A DNA stretch of 64,000 bases, taken from Anaerolineaceae bacterium. GTDB taxonomy: Bacteria > Chloroflexota > Anaerolineae > Anaerolineales > Anaerolineaceae. Positions 45,149-53,362 of the stretch are shown piece after piece. Below the pieces are notes generated by a model, which ran no database searches, was not told the origin of the DNA, and saw only the letters and a program-made list of their open reading frames with translations. A program made the position numbers and the translations under genes. Each line of letters starts with the position of its first letter. The first letter of the stretch is position 1. The stretch lies in assembly GCA_030653365.1 (NCBI GenBank), contig JAURZL010000018.1:62001-126000 (forward strand), in the 5' to 3' direction.

Positions 45149-45153
45149 TTTGA

Positions 45154-46176
45154 TTATTTATTTCTTTGAATTAGTAAATTAGTCAACTCCACTAATGCCA
45201 TGTAAGCATCAGGATGTTTTACATTTAACGATTTTAGAGAAAGTAACGCCATTTCGGTGTAATGGTTTGCCACAGATTCCGTGTATTCCTTGGCACCGTC
45301 ATTTTCAATCAGATTGATTAATTCTTCCAGTCTATCTTTCCTGGATCCCTCTTTTTGGTAAGCTTCTGAAAAGTCTCCCTTTTTTTCCATCGCATATAAA
45401 ATTGGTAATGTCTTTTTACCTGTTACCAGGTCTGAAGATGCTGATTTTCCTGTTTGTTCCTCATTTCCCCAAATTCCTAGCCAATCATCCCAGGCCTGAA
45501 AGGCTAATCCAAGCGCTTCACCGTAGGATCTTAATGCCAATCGGTTGTTGTTCGAAGACTGGGCAGCTATTGCTCCTATTTCGCCAGAGGCTGCTAAGAG
45601 CGCAGCTGTCTTTCCTCCGATCATTATGAAGTATTCATCTCGGGAAATTTCAGATTTATTTTCAAAAGAAATATCAAGGTATTGACCACCAGTTAATTTC
45701 AAACAGGTTTCATTTAGTTTCTGTGAAGCTTCAAACCCAACGGTTTTACTTATCTTGTTTCCTAGTTTAAGCATATTCATTTGAGCAAGAGAAAACATTG
45801 CATCACCAGTATTAATCGCCTGGGCTATTCCATAAACTTTCCATAAGGTTTTTCTACCACGTCTAAGTTCAGATTGATCTTCGATATCATCATGTATCAA
45901 AGAAAAGTTATGAATTAATTCAATTGCAACAGCTGCTGGAAGGGATTTTCTCCAATCACCACCACAAATCATAGAGCTCAATAGGAGAATCATCGGACGC
46001 ACTTGTTTCCCCTGAGATTGTTTTGAGACAGTTTTTTCGGTCCACCCAAAGTGGTAATTTATCATTTCTTTTAATCCCGGAAATGATTCAGGCACATCAA
46101 ATAAAACTGAATTTCGTAAATCTTCTTCAAATTCCGGAAGCATTTCAAAGATAAATTGGTCCAAACTCATTTTCAC
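45154..46176 (-). CDS. polyprenyl diphosphate synthase
   Basis: A 340-aa trans-isoprenyl synthase. The first Asp-rich motif is LIHDDIEDQSELRRGRKT; the second reads FQAWDDWLGIWGNEEQTGKSASSDLVTGKKTLP, with Gly in place of the last Asp of DDxxD. It adds isopentenyl diphosphate units to make geranylgeranyl- or longer prenyl diphosphates. Its ATG overlaps the stop of the IPP isomerase gene upstream, so the two form a small isoprenoid operon. Chain length cannot be read with confidence. Confidence 0.9.
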   Translation of the reverse strand: MKMSLDQFIFEMLPEFEEDLRNSVLFDVPESFPGLKEMINYHFGWTEKTVSKQSQGKQVRPMILLLSSMICGGDWRKSLPAAVAIELIHNFSLIHDDIEDQSELRRGRKTLWKVYGIAQAINTGDAMFSLAQMNMLKLGNKISKTVGFEASQKLNETCLKLTGGQYLDISFENKSEISRDEYFIMIGGKTAALLAASGEIGAIAAQSSNNNRLALRSYGEALGLAFQAWDDWLGIWGNEEQTGKSASSDLVTGKKTLPILYAMEKKGDFSEAYQKEGSRKDRLEELINLIENDGAKEYTESVANHYTEMALLSLKSLNVKHPDAYMALVELTNLLIQRNK

Positions 46177-47204
46177 TCCACAGATTTGATGATTTTTCCG
46201 TTTGTAAAAGAATACAAATCTTTTGACCCGGTTGCAAACATGCAGATACGAATTACTCTTTCTATTACTTTTATAGTTTCAATTAAATTATCCAAAGAAA
46301 CTGCTGCTGATTTTAAGAATACTCCCGCCATTCCCGCCAGATTCGACCCTAAAGCTAAAGATTTGGCAATATCGATACCATTCTTTAGTCCTCCGCTGGC
46401 AATAACCAACAAATTAGGATTTTCTTTTCTGACTGCTACCAATGCATCGGCTGTAGGGATCCCCCAATCAAGAAACGCTTCAGCAACCTCAATATCACTC
46501 GGTTCTGTCAAACGAAATCGTTCCACCTGGGTCCAGGAAGTTCCACCTGCGCCTGAAACATCAATTCCAGACACTCCTGCATTGATAAGTCTTTTAGCAA
46601 GTTCTGCTGATATTCCCCACCCAACTTCTTTAATAACAACTGGAACTGATAATTTTGTACATACATCTTCAATTTTTGATAAAAGGTTTGAAAAATTCGT
46701 ATCCCCTTCAAGCTGAACAGCTTCTTGCAATGGATTCAGATGCAAAAACAGACCATCCGCATTAATCATTTCGACAGCTTGCTTGCACTCATCAACCCCA
46801 TAACCATAATTTAATTGAACAGCTCCCAGATTTGCAAATAATAAAATATTGGGGGCATATTTTCTGATATCAAAGGTTTTACTTAAAGAATTATCTTCTA
46901 TTGCAGCTCTTTGAGAACCAACACCCATAGCTAATCCAAATTTCTCAGCAGCGATTGCCAATTTTTTATTGATTTCAAACGTTTGTGAAGTCCCGCCAGT
47001 CATTGAAGAGATTAGGATCGGTAGATTGACTTTTTTATTAAAAATCGCCTGCGAAAAATCAATCTCATTTAAATTAATTTCAGGTAGTGCATTATGAATA
47101 AATCTGAAATTTTCAAATCCATTTGGTAAATTTGATCTGACATCCTTTTCCAGGTTAATTCGAATATGATCATTTTTTCTTGATTGAATCATTTCTTCAG
47201 GCAT
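46173..47204 (-). CDS. fni: type 2 isopentenyl-diphosphate delta-isomerase
   Basis: A 343-aa FMN-dependent isomerase. SRKNDHIRINL is near the N-terminus, followed by LISSMTGGT, AMGVGSQRAAIED, VIKEVGWGIS, GVSGIDVSGAGGTSW and ASGGLKNGIDIAKSLALGSNLAGMA (FMN phosphate site). It interconverts IPP and DMAPP. The ATG at 47204 has GGAAA upstream and is preferred to a TTG at 47222. It is the first gene of the operon with the polyprenyl synthase. Confidence 0.92.
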   Translation of the reverse strand: MPEEMIQSRKNDHIRINLEKDVRSNLPNGFENFRFIHNALPEINLNEIDFSQAIFNKKVNLPILISSMTGGTSQTFEINKKLAIAAEKFGLAMGVGSQRAAIEDNSLSKTFDIRKYAPNILLFANLGAVQLNYGYGVDECKQAVEMINADGLFLHLNPLQEAVQLEGDTNFSNLLSKIEDVCTKLSVPVVIKEVGWGISAELAKRLINAGVSGIDVSGAGGTSWTQVERFRLTEPSDIEVAEAFLDWGIPTADALVAVRKENPNLLVIASGGLKNGIDIAKSLALGSNLAGMAGVFLKSAAVSLDNLIETIKVIERVIRICMFATGSKDLYSFTNGKIIKSVE

Positions 47205-47292
47205 ATCTTTTCCAATTCTCAAGTGTTAGTGTTTAGTATAGCAGAGCACGGGATGTTAAAAAAATCTTTTTACAAAGATAATTCCAGATTGC

Positions 47293-47320
47293 TTGACAAT
47301 ATTTCAAGGAAAGATACAAT
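47293..47320 (+). promoter_or_regulatory. acpP promoter
   Basis: TTGACA (47293-47298), 16-nt spacer, TACAAT (47315-47320), 35 bp before the acyl carrier protein ATG, which has a strong TAGGAGGA ribosome site. Confidence 0.7.
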
Positions 47321-47329
47321 TTTGAAATA
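47300..47329. promoter_or_regulatory. inverted repeat overlapping the acpP promoter
   Basis: TATTTCAA (47300-47307) and TTGAAATA (47322-47329) flank 14 bp and bracket the -10 box. The arrangement fits a repressor site for a lipid-synthesis regulator, but it does not match the FapR operator. Confidence 0.4.
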
Positions 47330-47355
47330 ATAAAGTAGTTCTTTAGGAGGAATGA

Positions 47356-47592
47356 ATGAGTGATGTTTTTGATCAGGTAAAAGCAATAATTGTAGATGTT
47401 CTTAAAGTTGATGAAAGTGAAGTATCAATGGATACTCGTTTTATTGAGGATTTAAAAGCAGATTCAATGGATCAGTTTTTTCTTATCGATGGTTTCAGTG
47501 AAAAATTCGATCTGGAAATACCTGACGATAGTGCCAGACAAATTAAAACAGTCGGCGATGCTGTAACATATATCGAAGCGAATCAAAATTAA
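47356..47592 (+). CDS. acpP: acyl carrier protein
   Basis: A 78-aa acidic four-helix protein. The phosphopantetheine Ser37 lies in ADSMDQFFLIDGFSEKF; the usual motif is DSLDxVEL, so QFF is a variation right after the DSM. It carries acyl chains in fatty acid synthesis. It stands alone between divergent fni and convergent sucD, with its own promoter and a terminator immediately after the stop codon. Single-gene location and the variant motif leave open a specialised ACP. Confidence 0.9.
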   Translation: MSDVFDQVKAIIVDVLKVDESEVSMDTRFIEDLKADSMDQFFLIDGFSEKFDLEIPDDSARQIKTVGDAVTYIEANQN

Positions 47593-47595
47593 AAC

Positions 47596-47619
47596 AAAAG
47601 CACCGAAAGGTGCTTTTTT
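47596..47619 (+). terminator. intrinsic terminator after acpP
   Basis: AAAAGCACC, GAAA tetraloop, GGTGCTTTT then TT. It is a textbook terminator, and it also covers the end of the convergent sucCD operon. Confidence 0.92.
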
Positions 47620-48484
47620 ATCGGTTCAATAACAAAGCAATCTCTTCAGGATGTTTTGCTATTTGTACACCCACTTCTTGTAATGCCTTGATCTTTTCTT
47701 CTGCAGTTCCGGATCCGCTTTCGATAATAGCCCCTGCATGTCCCATTCTTTTTCCTGGAGGAGCAGATTGTCCTGCAATAAAGGCCACAACAGGTTTTGT
47801 CATATATCTTGAAATATAATCTGCTGCTTTTTGTTCGTCAGTACCGCCAATTTCCCCAATCAAAACAATCTGATCAGTCAATGGATCCATTTCAAACATT
47901 TCCAAAACATCGGTAAAGTTCAAGCCACTAATTGGATCACCACCAATGCCGATGCAAGTACTGGTGCCAATTCCTAATAACATCATCGCGTAAAGAACCT
48001 CATAGGTCAAGGTTCCTGAACGTGAAATAACGCCAACATTACCTGGTTTGGTAATGTTTCCTGGGATGATGCCAACTTTTGCTTCGGATGGTGTAATTAG
48101 TCCGGGACAATTTGGGCCAATCAATTTACTCCCTTTTTGGTCCAAATATCTTCGGACACGCATCATGTCTCGAACCGGAACGCCTTCGGTTATACATACG
48201 ATTAATCCAATTCCTGCATCCGCGGCTTCTAACATTGCATCAGCAGCAAAATGTGCAGGGACAAATATTACTGAAACATCTGCTCCTGTAGCTTCTCTGG
48301 CAACTTTCACAGAATCAAATACCGGAACTTTTCCTTCAAAAACCCATTCTCCACCTTTGCCTGGCGTTACACCTGCGACAACATTATTCCCATATTGGTA
48401 CATTTGCCAGGCATGAAAATTACCTTCATTTCCAGTAATCCCTTGAACTAATATTCTGCTGTTCTGATTTACCAATATACTCAT
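47618..48484 (-). CDS. sucD: succinyl-CoA synthetase alpha subunit
   Basis: A 288-aa CoA-binding subunit. [14 protein letters not shown] is the N-terminal CoA region, [11 protein letters not shown] and [13 protein letters not shown] are conserved, and the phosphohistidine is in [17 protein letters not shown]. It forms ATP (or GTP) and succinate from succinyl-CoA. It overlaps sucC by 4 bp. It normally works in the TCA cycle or in reverse in fermentative or CO2-fixing metabolism. Confidence 0.95.
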   Translation of the reverse strand: MSILVNQNSRILVQGITGNEGNFHAWQMYQYGNNVVAGVTPGKGGEWVFEGKVPVFDSVKVAREATGADVSVIFVPAHFAADAMLEAADAGIGLIVCITEGVPVRDMMRVRRYLDQKGSKLIGPNCPGLITPSEAKVGIIPGNITKPGNVGVISRSGTLTYEVLYAMMLLGIGTSTCIGIGGDPISGLNFTDVLEMFEMDPLTDQIVLIGEIGGTDEQKAADYISRYMTKPVVAFIAGQSAPPGKRMGHAGAIIESGSGTAEEKIKALQEVGVQIAKHPEEIALLLNR

Positions 48485-49623
48485 GAGGCACCACCATTTG
48501 AGAGCAAAACCGACATTTCCGCTGCTTCTACCAGTGTTTCTGCAGTTTGAATTTTCGCATCAACTAACAAGTTACGACCCTCTTCTGCGTTTGTTCCAAC
48601 CAGTCTCACCACTACTGGAATATTTGTTTTCATATCGCCTAAAGCAGATAAAATGCCTTTAGCAACCTCATCGCAACGAGTAATTCCACCGAATATATTA
48701 ATTAATATTACTTTTACCTTTGGATCTGAAAGAATGATTCTTAAGGCTGCAGCGACTTTAGGTGCCCCTGCACCACCGCCTATATCCAGGAAATTTGCAG
48801 GATTACCTCCAAATTGACTGATGATATCCATAGTTGCCATAGCTAACCCAGCACCATTTACCATACAGCCTATATCTCCTTCTAATTTGATAAAAGATAA
48901 ACCGTATTTTTGAGCCTCAATTTCTGCTGGCGCTTCAATATCCAGATCTCTGAATTCCATCAGTTCTGGATGTCGAAAAAGAGCATTGTCATCAATTATC
49001 ATTTTCGCATCTAAAGCAATTAAACGCTTATCCTTGGTGATCACTAATGGGTTAATTTCTGCCAGGGTTGCATCTGAATCAATATATGCTCGATACAATC
49101 CTCTTAATATTTTTATAAATTGCTTCCAAAATTCTCGTCGAAGGTCTATACCCAAAGCAATATCCCGTACTTGAAAATCTTGGAGTCCCAATAAAGGGTC
49201 AATGGCTAATTTAAAAATTTTTTCAGGAGAAAATTGTGCTACTTCTTCAATATCTACCCCACCAGAGGATGATGCGATAACGACTGGTTGTCGGAAGTTA
49301 CGATCATTGATAATTCCTAAATAAATTTCCTGGTCGATATCCACAATTTCATCAACCAGAATTTTTCTGACAGGTAATCCCTTAATTTCCATCCCTAATA
49401 TATCAGTGGCTATTTCTTTGGCTTGTTTTGGATCCTTCGCCAGTCTAATACCTCCTGCTTTTCCTCTGCCGCCTACAAGTACCTGGGATTTTATAACTAC
49501 TCGTCCACCTAATTCCTCAGCTATTTGTTTAGCCTCAGAGGCAATGTTTGCTACTCTGCCTTTCGGAATCGGTACTTCATATCGTTCAAATATTTTTTTT
49601 GACTGGTATTCATGAAGTTTCAT
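48481..49623 (-). CDS. sucC: succinyl-CoA synthetase beta subunit
   Basis: A 380-aa ATP-grasp subunit starting [33 protein letters not shown] (ATP-grasp), [25 protein letters not shown] and [15 protein letters not shown] are present. The ATG at 49623 gives the canonical N-terminus; the ORF extends upstream but without family similarity. It is the first gene of sucCD, with a terminator of the upstream SPFH gene about 70 bp before it. Confidence 0.95.
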   Translation of the reverse strand: MKLHEYQSKKIFERYEVPIPKGRVANIASEAKQIAEELGGRVVIKSQVLVGGRGKAGGIRLAKDPKQAKEIATDILGMEIKGLPVRKILVDEIVDIDQEIYLGIINDRNFRQPVVIASSSGGVDIEEVAQFSPEKIFKLAIDPLLGLQDFQVRDIALGIDLRREFWKQFIKILRGLYRAYIDSDATLAEINPLVITKDKRLIALDAKMIIDDNALFRHPELMEFRDLDIEAPAEIEAQKYGLSFIKLEGDIGCMVNGAGLAMATMDIISQFGGNPANFLDIGGGAGAPKVAAALRIILSDPKVKVILINIFGGITRCDEVAKGILSALGDMKTNIPVVVRLVGTNAEEGRNLLVDAKIQTAETLVEAAEMSVLLSNGGAS

Positions 49624-49692
49624 CAGCACTCTCCAGTAATAAATCAAAAAGGCTTTCTAAGAATTTGTTAGAATCGAATTTAAATTAGAGGC

Positions 49693-49720
49693 AAAAAACC
49701 GGGAATTACCCCGGTTTTTT
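49693..49720 (-). terminator. intrinsic terminator of the SPFH-protein gene
   Basis: AAAAAACCGGG and CCCGGTTTTTT form an 11-bp stem with a 6-nt loop. On the - strand it gives a GC stem followed by a U-run, just downstream of the gene ending at 49731. Confidence 0.9.
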
Positions 49721-49730
49721 TGTCAATCAA

Positions 49731-50783
49731 TTAGCCTTTTAAAAATTCTTCCAACGCTTCTTTGCTTATTCTGTATGCTGTGCCAATTTTTCTGGCTTTT
49801 AAATCTCCTGCTGTTATGGCAGCCAAAACATCTTCTTCTGACACTTTTAATGCAGAAGCAGCTTCGGATGGAGTCATAACATCAGGTAAACCTGCTTGAG
49901 AAGATGCTTGTTGAGAAGCAGCAGCTCCTGCAGCTGGACCTGTCATTCCTTGCAAGGATTGTGAGATCACTCCCCCTAATCCAACACCAGCTCCAATTCC
50001 AGCAGTCAGGCCAGCGCCACCACTTTCATTTCGTGCAGCTTCTCTCAAGGCATCAGCTGCTTGCAATTGTGTATAAGTTTGCATATCTAACATGCCCATT
50101 GCACGTAATTCTTCTGCAGATTTATCACTGGGTTTCATGTTTGAAATGTAGAAAGATTTTAACAATAAACCAACAGCTGCAAAATCATCCTGAGCTTTAG
50201 CCCGGACTGCAGCACCAATTTCTTCTGTCAAACCGATTAATTCCGCAACGCTTTTTCCAGCGGCCGTTTCACCTAATAGATCTTGTAATTTTGAAAGCAG
50301 CATTGATCGCAATCGACCTTCAATATCTGCCATTCGATAAACACCACTCGCGCCAACAATCTGGGTAACAAATTGTTGCGGGTCTTTCACCTGGAAACTA
50401 TAACTTCCAAATCCTTGCATCAGCGCAACGCCAAGTCCCATACCAGGATTTCTCACCAGGATCGGTTGTGGAGTACCCCATTTCCTGTCAACAAACTCCC
50501 GCATGGAAACAAAATAAACTTCAGCTGTAAAAGGAGTACGATCATTAAAGGCTTTCCCAATCAAATCGATGACTTTGGGAATATTAGCAGTGATAATTGT
50601 GTGACGACCAGGTCCAAATTCGTCCAGAGCTTTCCCATCCCGGTAAAAAATTACCCTTTGTGATTCTCGAACGATTACTTGTGAACCAATCCTGAGATCA
50701 GCAACACCGGTCTCCGGAAAACGACGGACAATTTCGTCCTTCATTTCGCTTGCATATTCAACTACATCAAAAATTCTAGCCAT
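49731..50783 (-). CDS. SPFH/band-7 domain protein fused to an excisionase-type HTH
   Basis: A 350-aa protein. The SPFH (stomatin/prohibitin-like) domain spans about 15-225 (SQVIVRESQRVIFYRDGKALDEFGPGRHTI start, DPQQFVTQIVGASGVYRM core). A Gly/Ala/Gln-rich linker follows (250-295), and the last 50 residues are a MerR/excisionase HTH (TPSEAASALKVSEEDVLAAI, then GDLKARKIGTAYRISKEALEEFLKG). There is no N-terminal membrane anchor. Related YdjI-type proteins end in a zinc ribbon or similar at this place. It is cotranscribed with the gene at 50812, 28 bp upstream. The function is unknown; membrane stress sensing is a possibility. Confidence 0.85.
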   Translation of the reverse strand: MARIFDVVEYASEMKDEIVRRFPETGVADLRIGSQVIVRESQRVIFYRDGKALDEFGPGRHTIITANIPKVIDLIGKAFNDRTPFTAEVYFVSMREFVDRKWGTPQPILVRNPGMGLGVALMQGFGSYSFQVKDPQQFVTQIVGASGVYRMADIEGRLRSMLLSKLQDLLGETAAGKSVAELIGLTEEIGAAVRAKAQDDFAAVGLLLKSFYISNMKPSDKSAEELRAMGMLDMQTYTQLQAADALREAARNESGGAGLTAGIGAGVGLGGVISQSLQGMTGPAAGAAASQQASSQAGLPDVMTPSEAASALKVSEEDVLAAITAGDLKARKIGTAYRISKEALEEFLKG

Positions 50784-50811
50784 ATTAATTCTCCATATTA
50801 TTTACTAGAAA

Positions 50812-51348
50812 CTAATTATTTTCTTCAGATTCAATACCACCCATCAAAACCTCAGATCGGCGGTTGTAAACATCAATTGTTTGTTGAGAAAGACTCGTTA
50901 GATGTCTGATGGCGGCAGGTAAACCATCGGTACCCAGCGAAGATTCTACATTATCAATCGCTCTCCCAACACCATCAGCGGTTTCTAATAGGGCTAAATC
51001 AAATTCATAAACATTGGCTAGCTCTTCTTCCTTGACTTTTGTTGCATTGAAAAATGGAGAGTAACCATAAGAAGCATGGCGAATTCTATCAATGAATTGA
51101 CGAATTTTAATTGCTGCTCGTTCTAAATCGTCGATAAATTCTAAACCACCGGTGCTAATTAAATCATTTTGAATGCTGGAAATCCTTTGCCACAACTCCT
51201 CAAAGCGATTTGCTACAGCCTCCCGAAGTATCTTGTCAGCAGCTCTTCGATTTTCCCTTTCCACATACCCATTAAAACCTGGAATTTTGCTAAATAATTT
51301 TCTAATAACATCCTGATCATCTGTAATTCGATTAAATAAGTCGCTCAT
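50812..51348 (-). CDS. uncharacterised helical protein, partner of the SPFH-HTH gene
   Basis: A 178-aa soluble protein, predicted almost wholly helical and probably coiled-coil: DKILREAVANRFEELWQRISSIQNDL, then DDLERAAIKIRQFIDRI, and a C-terminal helix. No cysteine, no membrane segment and no catalytic motif. It has a strong AGGAGG ribosome site and precedes the SPFH gene in the same transcript. I do not recognise a named family. The pairing with an SPFH protein suggests a PspA-like or membrane-associated scaffold, but this is inference. Confidence 0.7.
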   Translation of the reverse strand: MSDLFNRITDDQDVIRKLFSKIPGFNGYVERENRRAADKILREAVANRFEELWQRISSIQNDLISTGGLEFIDDLERAAIKIRQFIDRIRHASYGYSPFFNATKVKEEELANVYEFDLALLETADGVGRAIDNVESSLGTDGLPAAIRHLTSLSQQTIDVYNRRSEVLMGGIESEENN

Positions 51349-51716
51349 TATACCTCCTCAATCTATCCATATTGCATTTCCATAATTATAGCTTAATCTT
51401 TTTTAATTCAATTATGGATTAAGCAACTTTTATTTTCGAAAACCAACTCAATATTGTTTCTTTTTGTTTATAATTTGCGAAAATTCCTAATTCAAGAACG
51501 TTTCTCATTTTGTCTCAGATCTTTAATTTTGTCTGATTGATGGTAGATTTCTTAAAAAACATTTTTGATCACCGATTTTGATGAAATTATCGAAAAAGTA
51601 TATTATTGACCACCCCGATTATTTCTTTTCCAATTTTTAAGTTATTATTTACACAAACCTTACAATATTGTTGTTTTTTAATTTTGAAAAACTATGATAT
51701 ATTATGAATTGTTAGG

Positions 51717-51771
51717 TATCTGTAATCTTTATTACTTGATTTATGTTTGAAAAAAAGTATAATTACAGATA
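51717..51771. promoter_or_regulatory. inverted repeat spanning the flp promoter
   Basis: TATCTGTAAT (51717-51726) and ATTACAGATA (51762-51771) are exact reverse complements separated by 35 bp. The right arm overlaps the end of the -10 box, so a dimeric or looped regulator could control pilin transcription. Confidence 0.5.
51736..51763 (+). promoter_or_regulatory. flp pilin promoter
   Basis: TTGATT (51736-51741), 16-nt spacer, TATAAT (51758-51763), 44 bp before the pilin ATG. Confidence 0.65.
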
Positions 51772-51807
51772 GTAATTCTTAAAAAGATATGAAAGGAGGA
51801 ATATCAC

Positions 51808-51954
51808 ATGTTATTTGCACCGAAAGAAAAAGGACAGGGCCTCGTTGAATACGCTTTAATTCTTGTTTTAGTAGCAGTTGTTGTTATTGTTATCCTGGCG
51901 TTGCTCGGCCCAGCAATTGGAAACATCTTCAGCAATATTGTAAGAAACATTTAA
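51808..51954 (+). CDS. flp: Flp-type IVb pilin
   Basis: A 48-aa prepilin. The cleavage motif is G9 followed by QGLVEY (G/xxxxEY), with E14 and Y15. The mature part is a 39-residue, mostly hydrophobic helix (ALILVLVAVVVIVILALLG) ending NIFSNIVRNI. It is the major subunit of a Flp/Tad pilus used for adhesion. The AAAGGAGGA ribosome site is strong, and a promoter and terminator flank it as a separate high-output unit. The tad machinery genes follow. No prepilin peptidase is seen. Confidence 0.92.
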   Translation: MLFAPKEKGQGLVEYALILVLVAVVVIVILALLGPAIGNIFSNIVRNI

Positions 51955-51971
51955 TTTCAAAACGTTTATAA

Positions 51972-52007
51972 AAAAATAGAAGATCTCAATTGAGATCTTC
52001 TATTTTT
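51972..52007 (+). terminator. perfect 36-bp palindrome, terminator of flp
   Basis: Two 18-bp arms meet without a spacer (AAAAATAGAAGATCTCAA and its reverse complement). The right arm ends in TTTTT, so the transcript folds into a terminator. Partial readthrough into the tad genes would explain a high pilin-to-machinery ratio. Confidence 0.85.
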
Positions 52008-52065
52008 AATCATCTAGTTGAAAAACACCAATGGTCGTATAATTGATAAAAGGGTTCTATCAAAT

Positions 52066-52094
52066 TTGGCATAATAATTGCAATATTATATATA
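52066..52094 (+). promoter_or_regulatory. candidate promoter of the tad machinery genes
   Basis: TTGGCA (52066-52071), 17-nt spacer, TATATA (52089-52094). It lies 133 bp before the cpaB-like ATG. The surrounding sequence is very AT-rich, so chance matches are possible. Confidence 0.4.
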
Positions 52095-52226
52095 CTTATT
52101 ATATGGATAAACGGCAGGGGATTTCTGACATAAACCAACTTCAAAATTCGTTTTCCTTCATAATCCATTTGCCGTATAATAAATCATCAGGTTTGTTTTC
52201 CTATTCAAATAAAAGGAGACGTGAAT

Positions 52227-53312
52227 ATGGCTAACAGTGGAAGAAAAACGGGACGTACTTTAATTATTATTGCCTTATTGTTAATTGTTTTAGTTGCTGC
52301 GGCAACAGTGGTCTTTCTTCGTTTAAGACCTTTATTGCAACCAACAATAGAAGGAACTGATCTATCCCCCCAAATCCAAATTGAAGAAATGGTTGATATT
52401 GTTATAACTTCTCAAAAAGTAAGTCGTGGAGGATTAATAAGCCAGGATGTTGTGGCGATGATTCCATATCCAAAAAATGAATTGGTGGAAGGCACATTCT
52501 ATACAAGCATGGAATCGGTTGTGGGCAAAAAAGCATTATACCCACTGGAAGCAAGGATTCCAATCACAGCTGGAATGTTAATCGATGGCACGACAGGTGG
52601 ATCAATTCCTGCGCTTGATATTCCAGTTGATAGAACAGCCTTATCAATCTTAATTGATCGAGAAGGATTAATTGCTTATGCTCCCCAGGCTGGTGATCAC
52701 GTTATGGTCATTGGTTGTATGACGTTGGTCGATGTTGATCCGGAATATCAGTCTGTCTTGCCTAACTATACTGGTTCAGTATCTAAACAAATACTTACAG
52801 CTGAAAGCAGTTCCGAATCATTATCAGTCATTATTACAAGCGGGGGTGAAGGATCTAAACAAGGCCGAACAGAATTGGACCCAACCCTGAATGAGCCCGT
52901 TTATATTGTTCCCTCGGAAGGCCAACGGCCAAGATTGGTTTGCCAAAATGTGATTCAAGATGCAATCATTCTCAGAGCTGGTGACTTTCCTTTGAGCGGG
53001 GTTGAACCAGCCCCAGTTGAGGAAGTCGTTGTAGCGCCAGGTGAAGAAGAACAACCAGCACCAGAACCCATTGCCCCGGATATTGTAACCCTGGCAGTTT
53101 CTCCTCAAGATGCAGTTATCTTGACATACATGCGAAAAGCTAATATCAATATTATTCTCGCCCTGCGAAATCCAAATAATGATCAAGTTATAATCACTGA
53201 TGCAGTGACTCAACAATATTTAATGGATCAGAAGAATATTCCATTACCTGCAAAATTACCATTCGCTATAGAACCATTTAGAGGTGAAGCTGCCCCCAAT
53301 ACTGGTCAATAA
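52227..53312 (+). CDS. cpaB: CpaB/RcpC-like Flp pilus assembly protein
   Basis: A 361-aa protein with an N-terminal membrane segment (about 9-31) after a basic start, then an SAF-domain region (IVITSQKVSRGGLISQDVVAMIPYP... around 55-120) and a C-terminal extracytoplasmic domain. A Pro/Glu-rich linker (about 255-285) precedes the last domain. CpaB normally helps the secretin; no secretin gene is visible here. The ATG at 52227 is chosen because AAGGAG (52213-52218) is 8 nt away, whereas the GTG at 52221 is too close. Confidence 0.8.
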   Translation: MANSGRKTGRTLIIIALLLIVLVAAATVVFLRLRPLLQPTIEGTDLSPQIQIEEMVDIVITSQKVSRGGLISQDVVAMIPYPKNELVEGTFYTSMESVVGKKALYPLEARIPITAGMLIDGTTGGSIPALDIPVDRTALSILIDREGLIAYAPQAGDHVMVIGCMTLVDVDPEYQSVLPNYTGSVSKQILTAESSSESLSVIITSGGEGSKQGRTELDPTLNEPVYIVPSEGQRPRLVCQNVIQDAIILRAGDFPLSGVEPAPVEEVVVAPGEEEQPAPEPIAPDIVTLAVSPQDAVILTYMRKANINIILALRNPNNDQVIITDAVTQQYLMDQKNIPLPAKLPFAIEPFRGEAAPNTGQ

Positions 53313-53362
53313 ATTGATAATTTTTTACAAAGATTTTATTCTATGGAATTGAAAAGGTAATT

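Larger units (their letters stand above)
51349..51807. other. 459-bp non-coding region upstream of the flp pilin gene
   Basis: No coding sequence is visible. It is very AT-rich (about three quarters A+T by eye) and contains the flp promoter with a 10-bp inverted repeat in its last 90 bp, plus AAAGGAGGA as a ribosome site. The centre (51420-51650) shows no clear signal. Confidence 0.6.

Noticed and set aside
46156..46716. 186-aa open frame on the + strand
   Set aside because: It lies antisense to fni, which has complete family motifs; it has no ribosome site and a Ser/Thr/Pro-rich, low-complexity translation.
52043..52234. 63-aa open frame upstream of cpaB
   Set aside because: It covers the AT-rich promoter region, has no ribosome site and overlaps the cpaB start; the translation shows no known motif.
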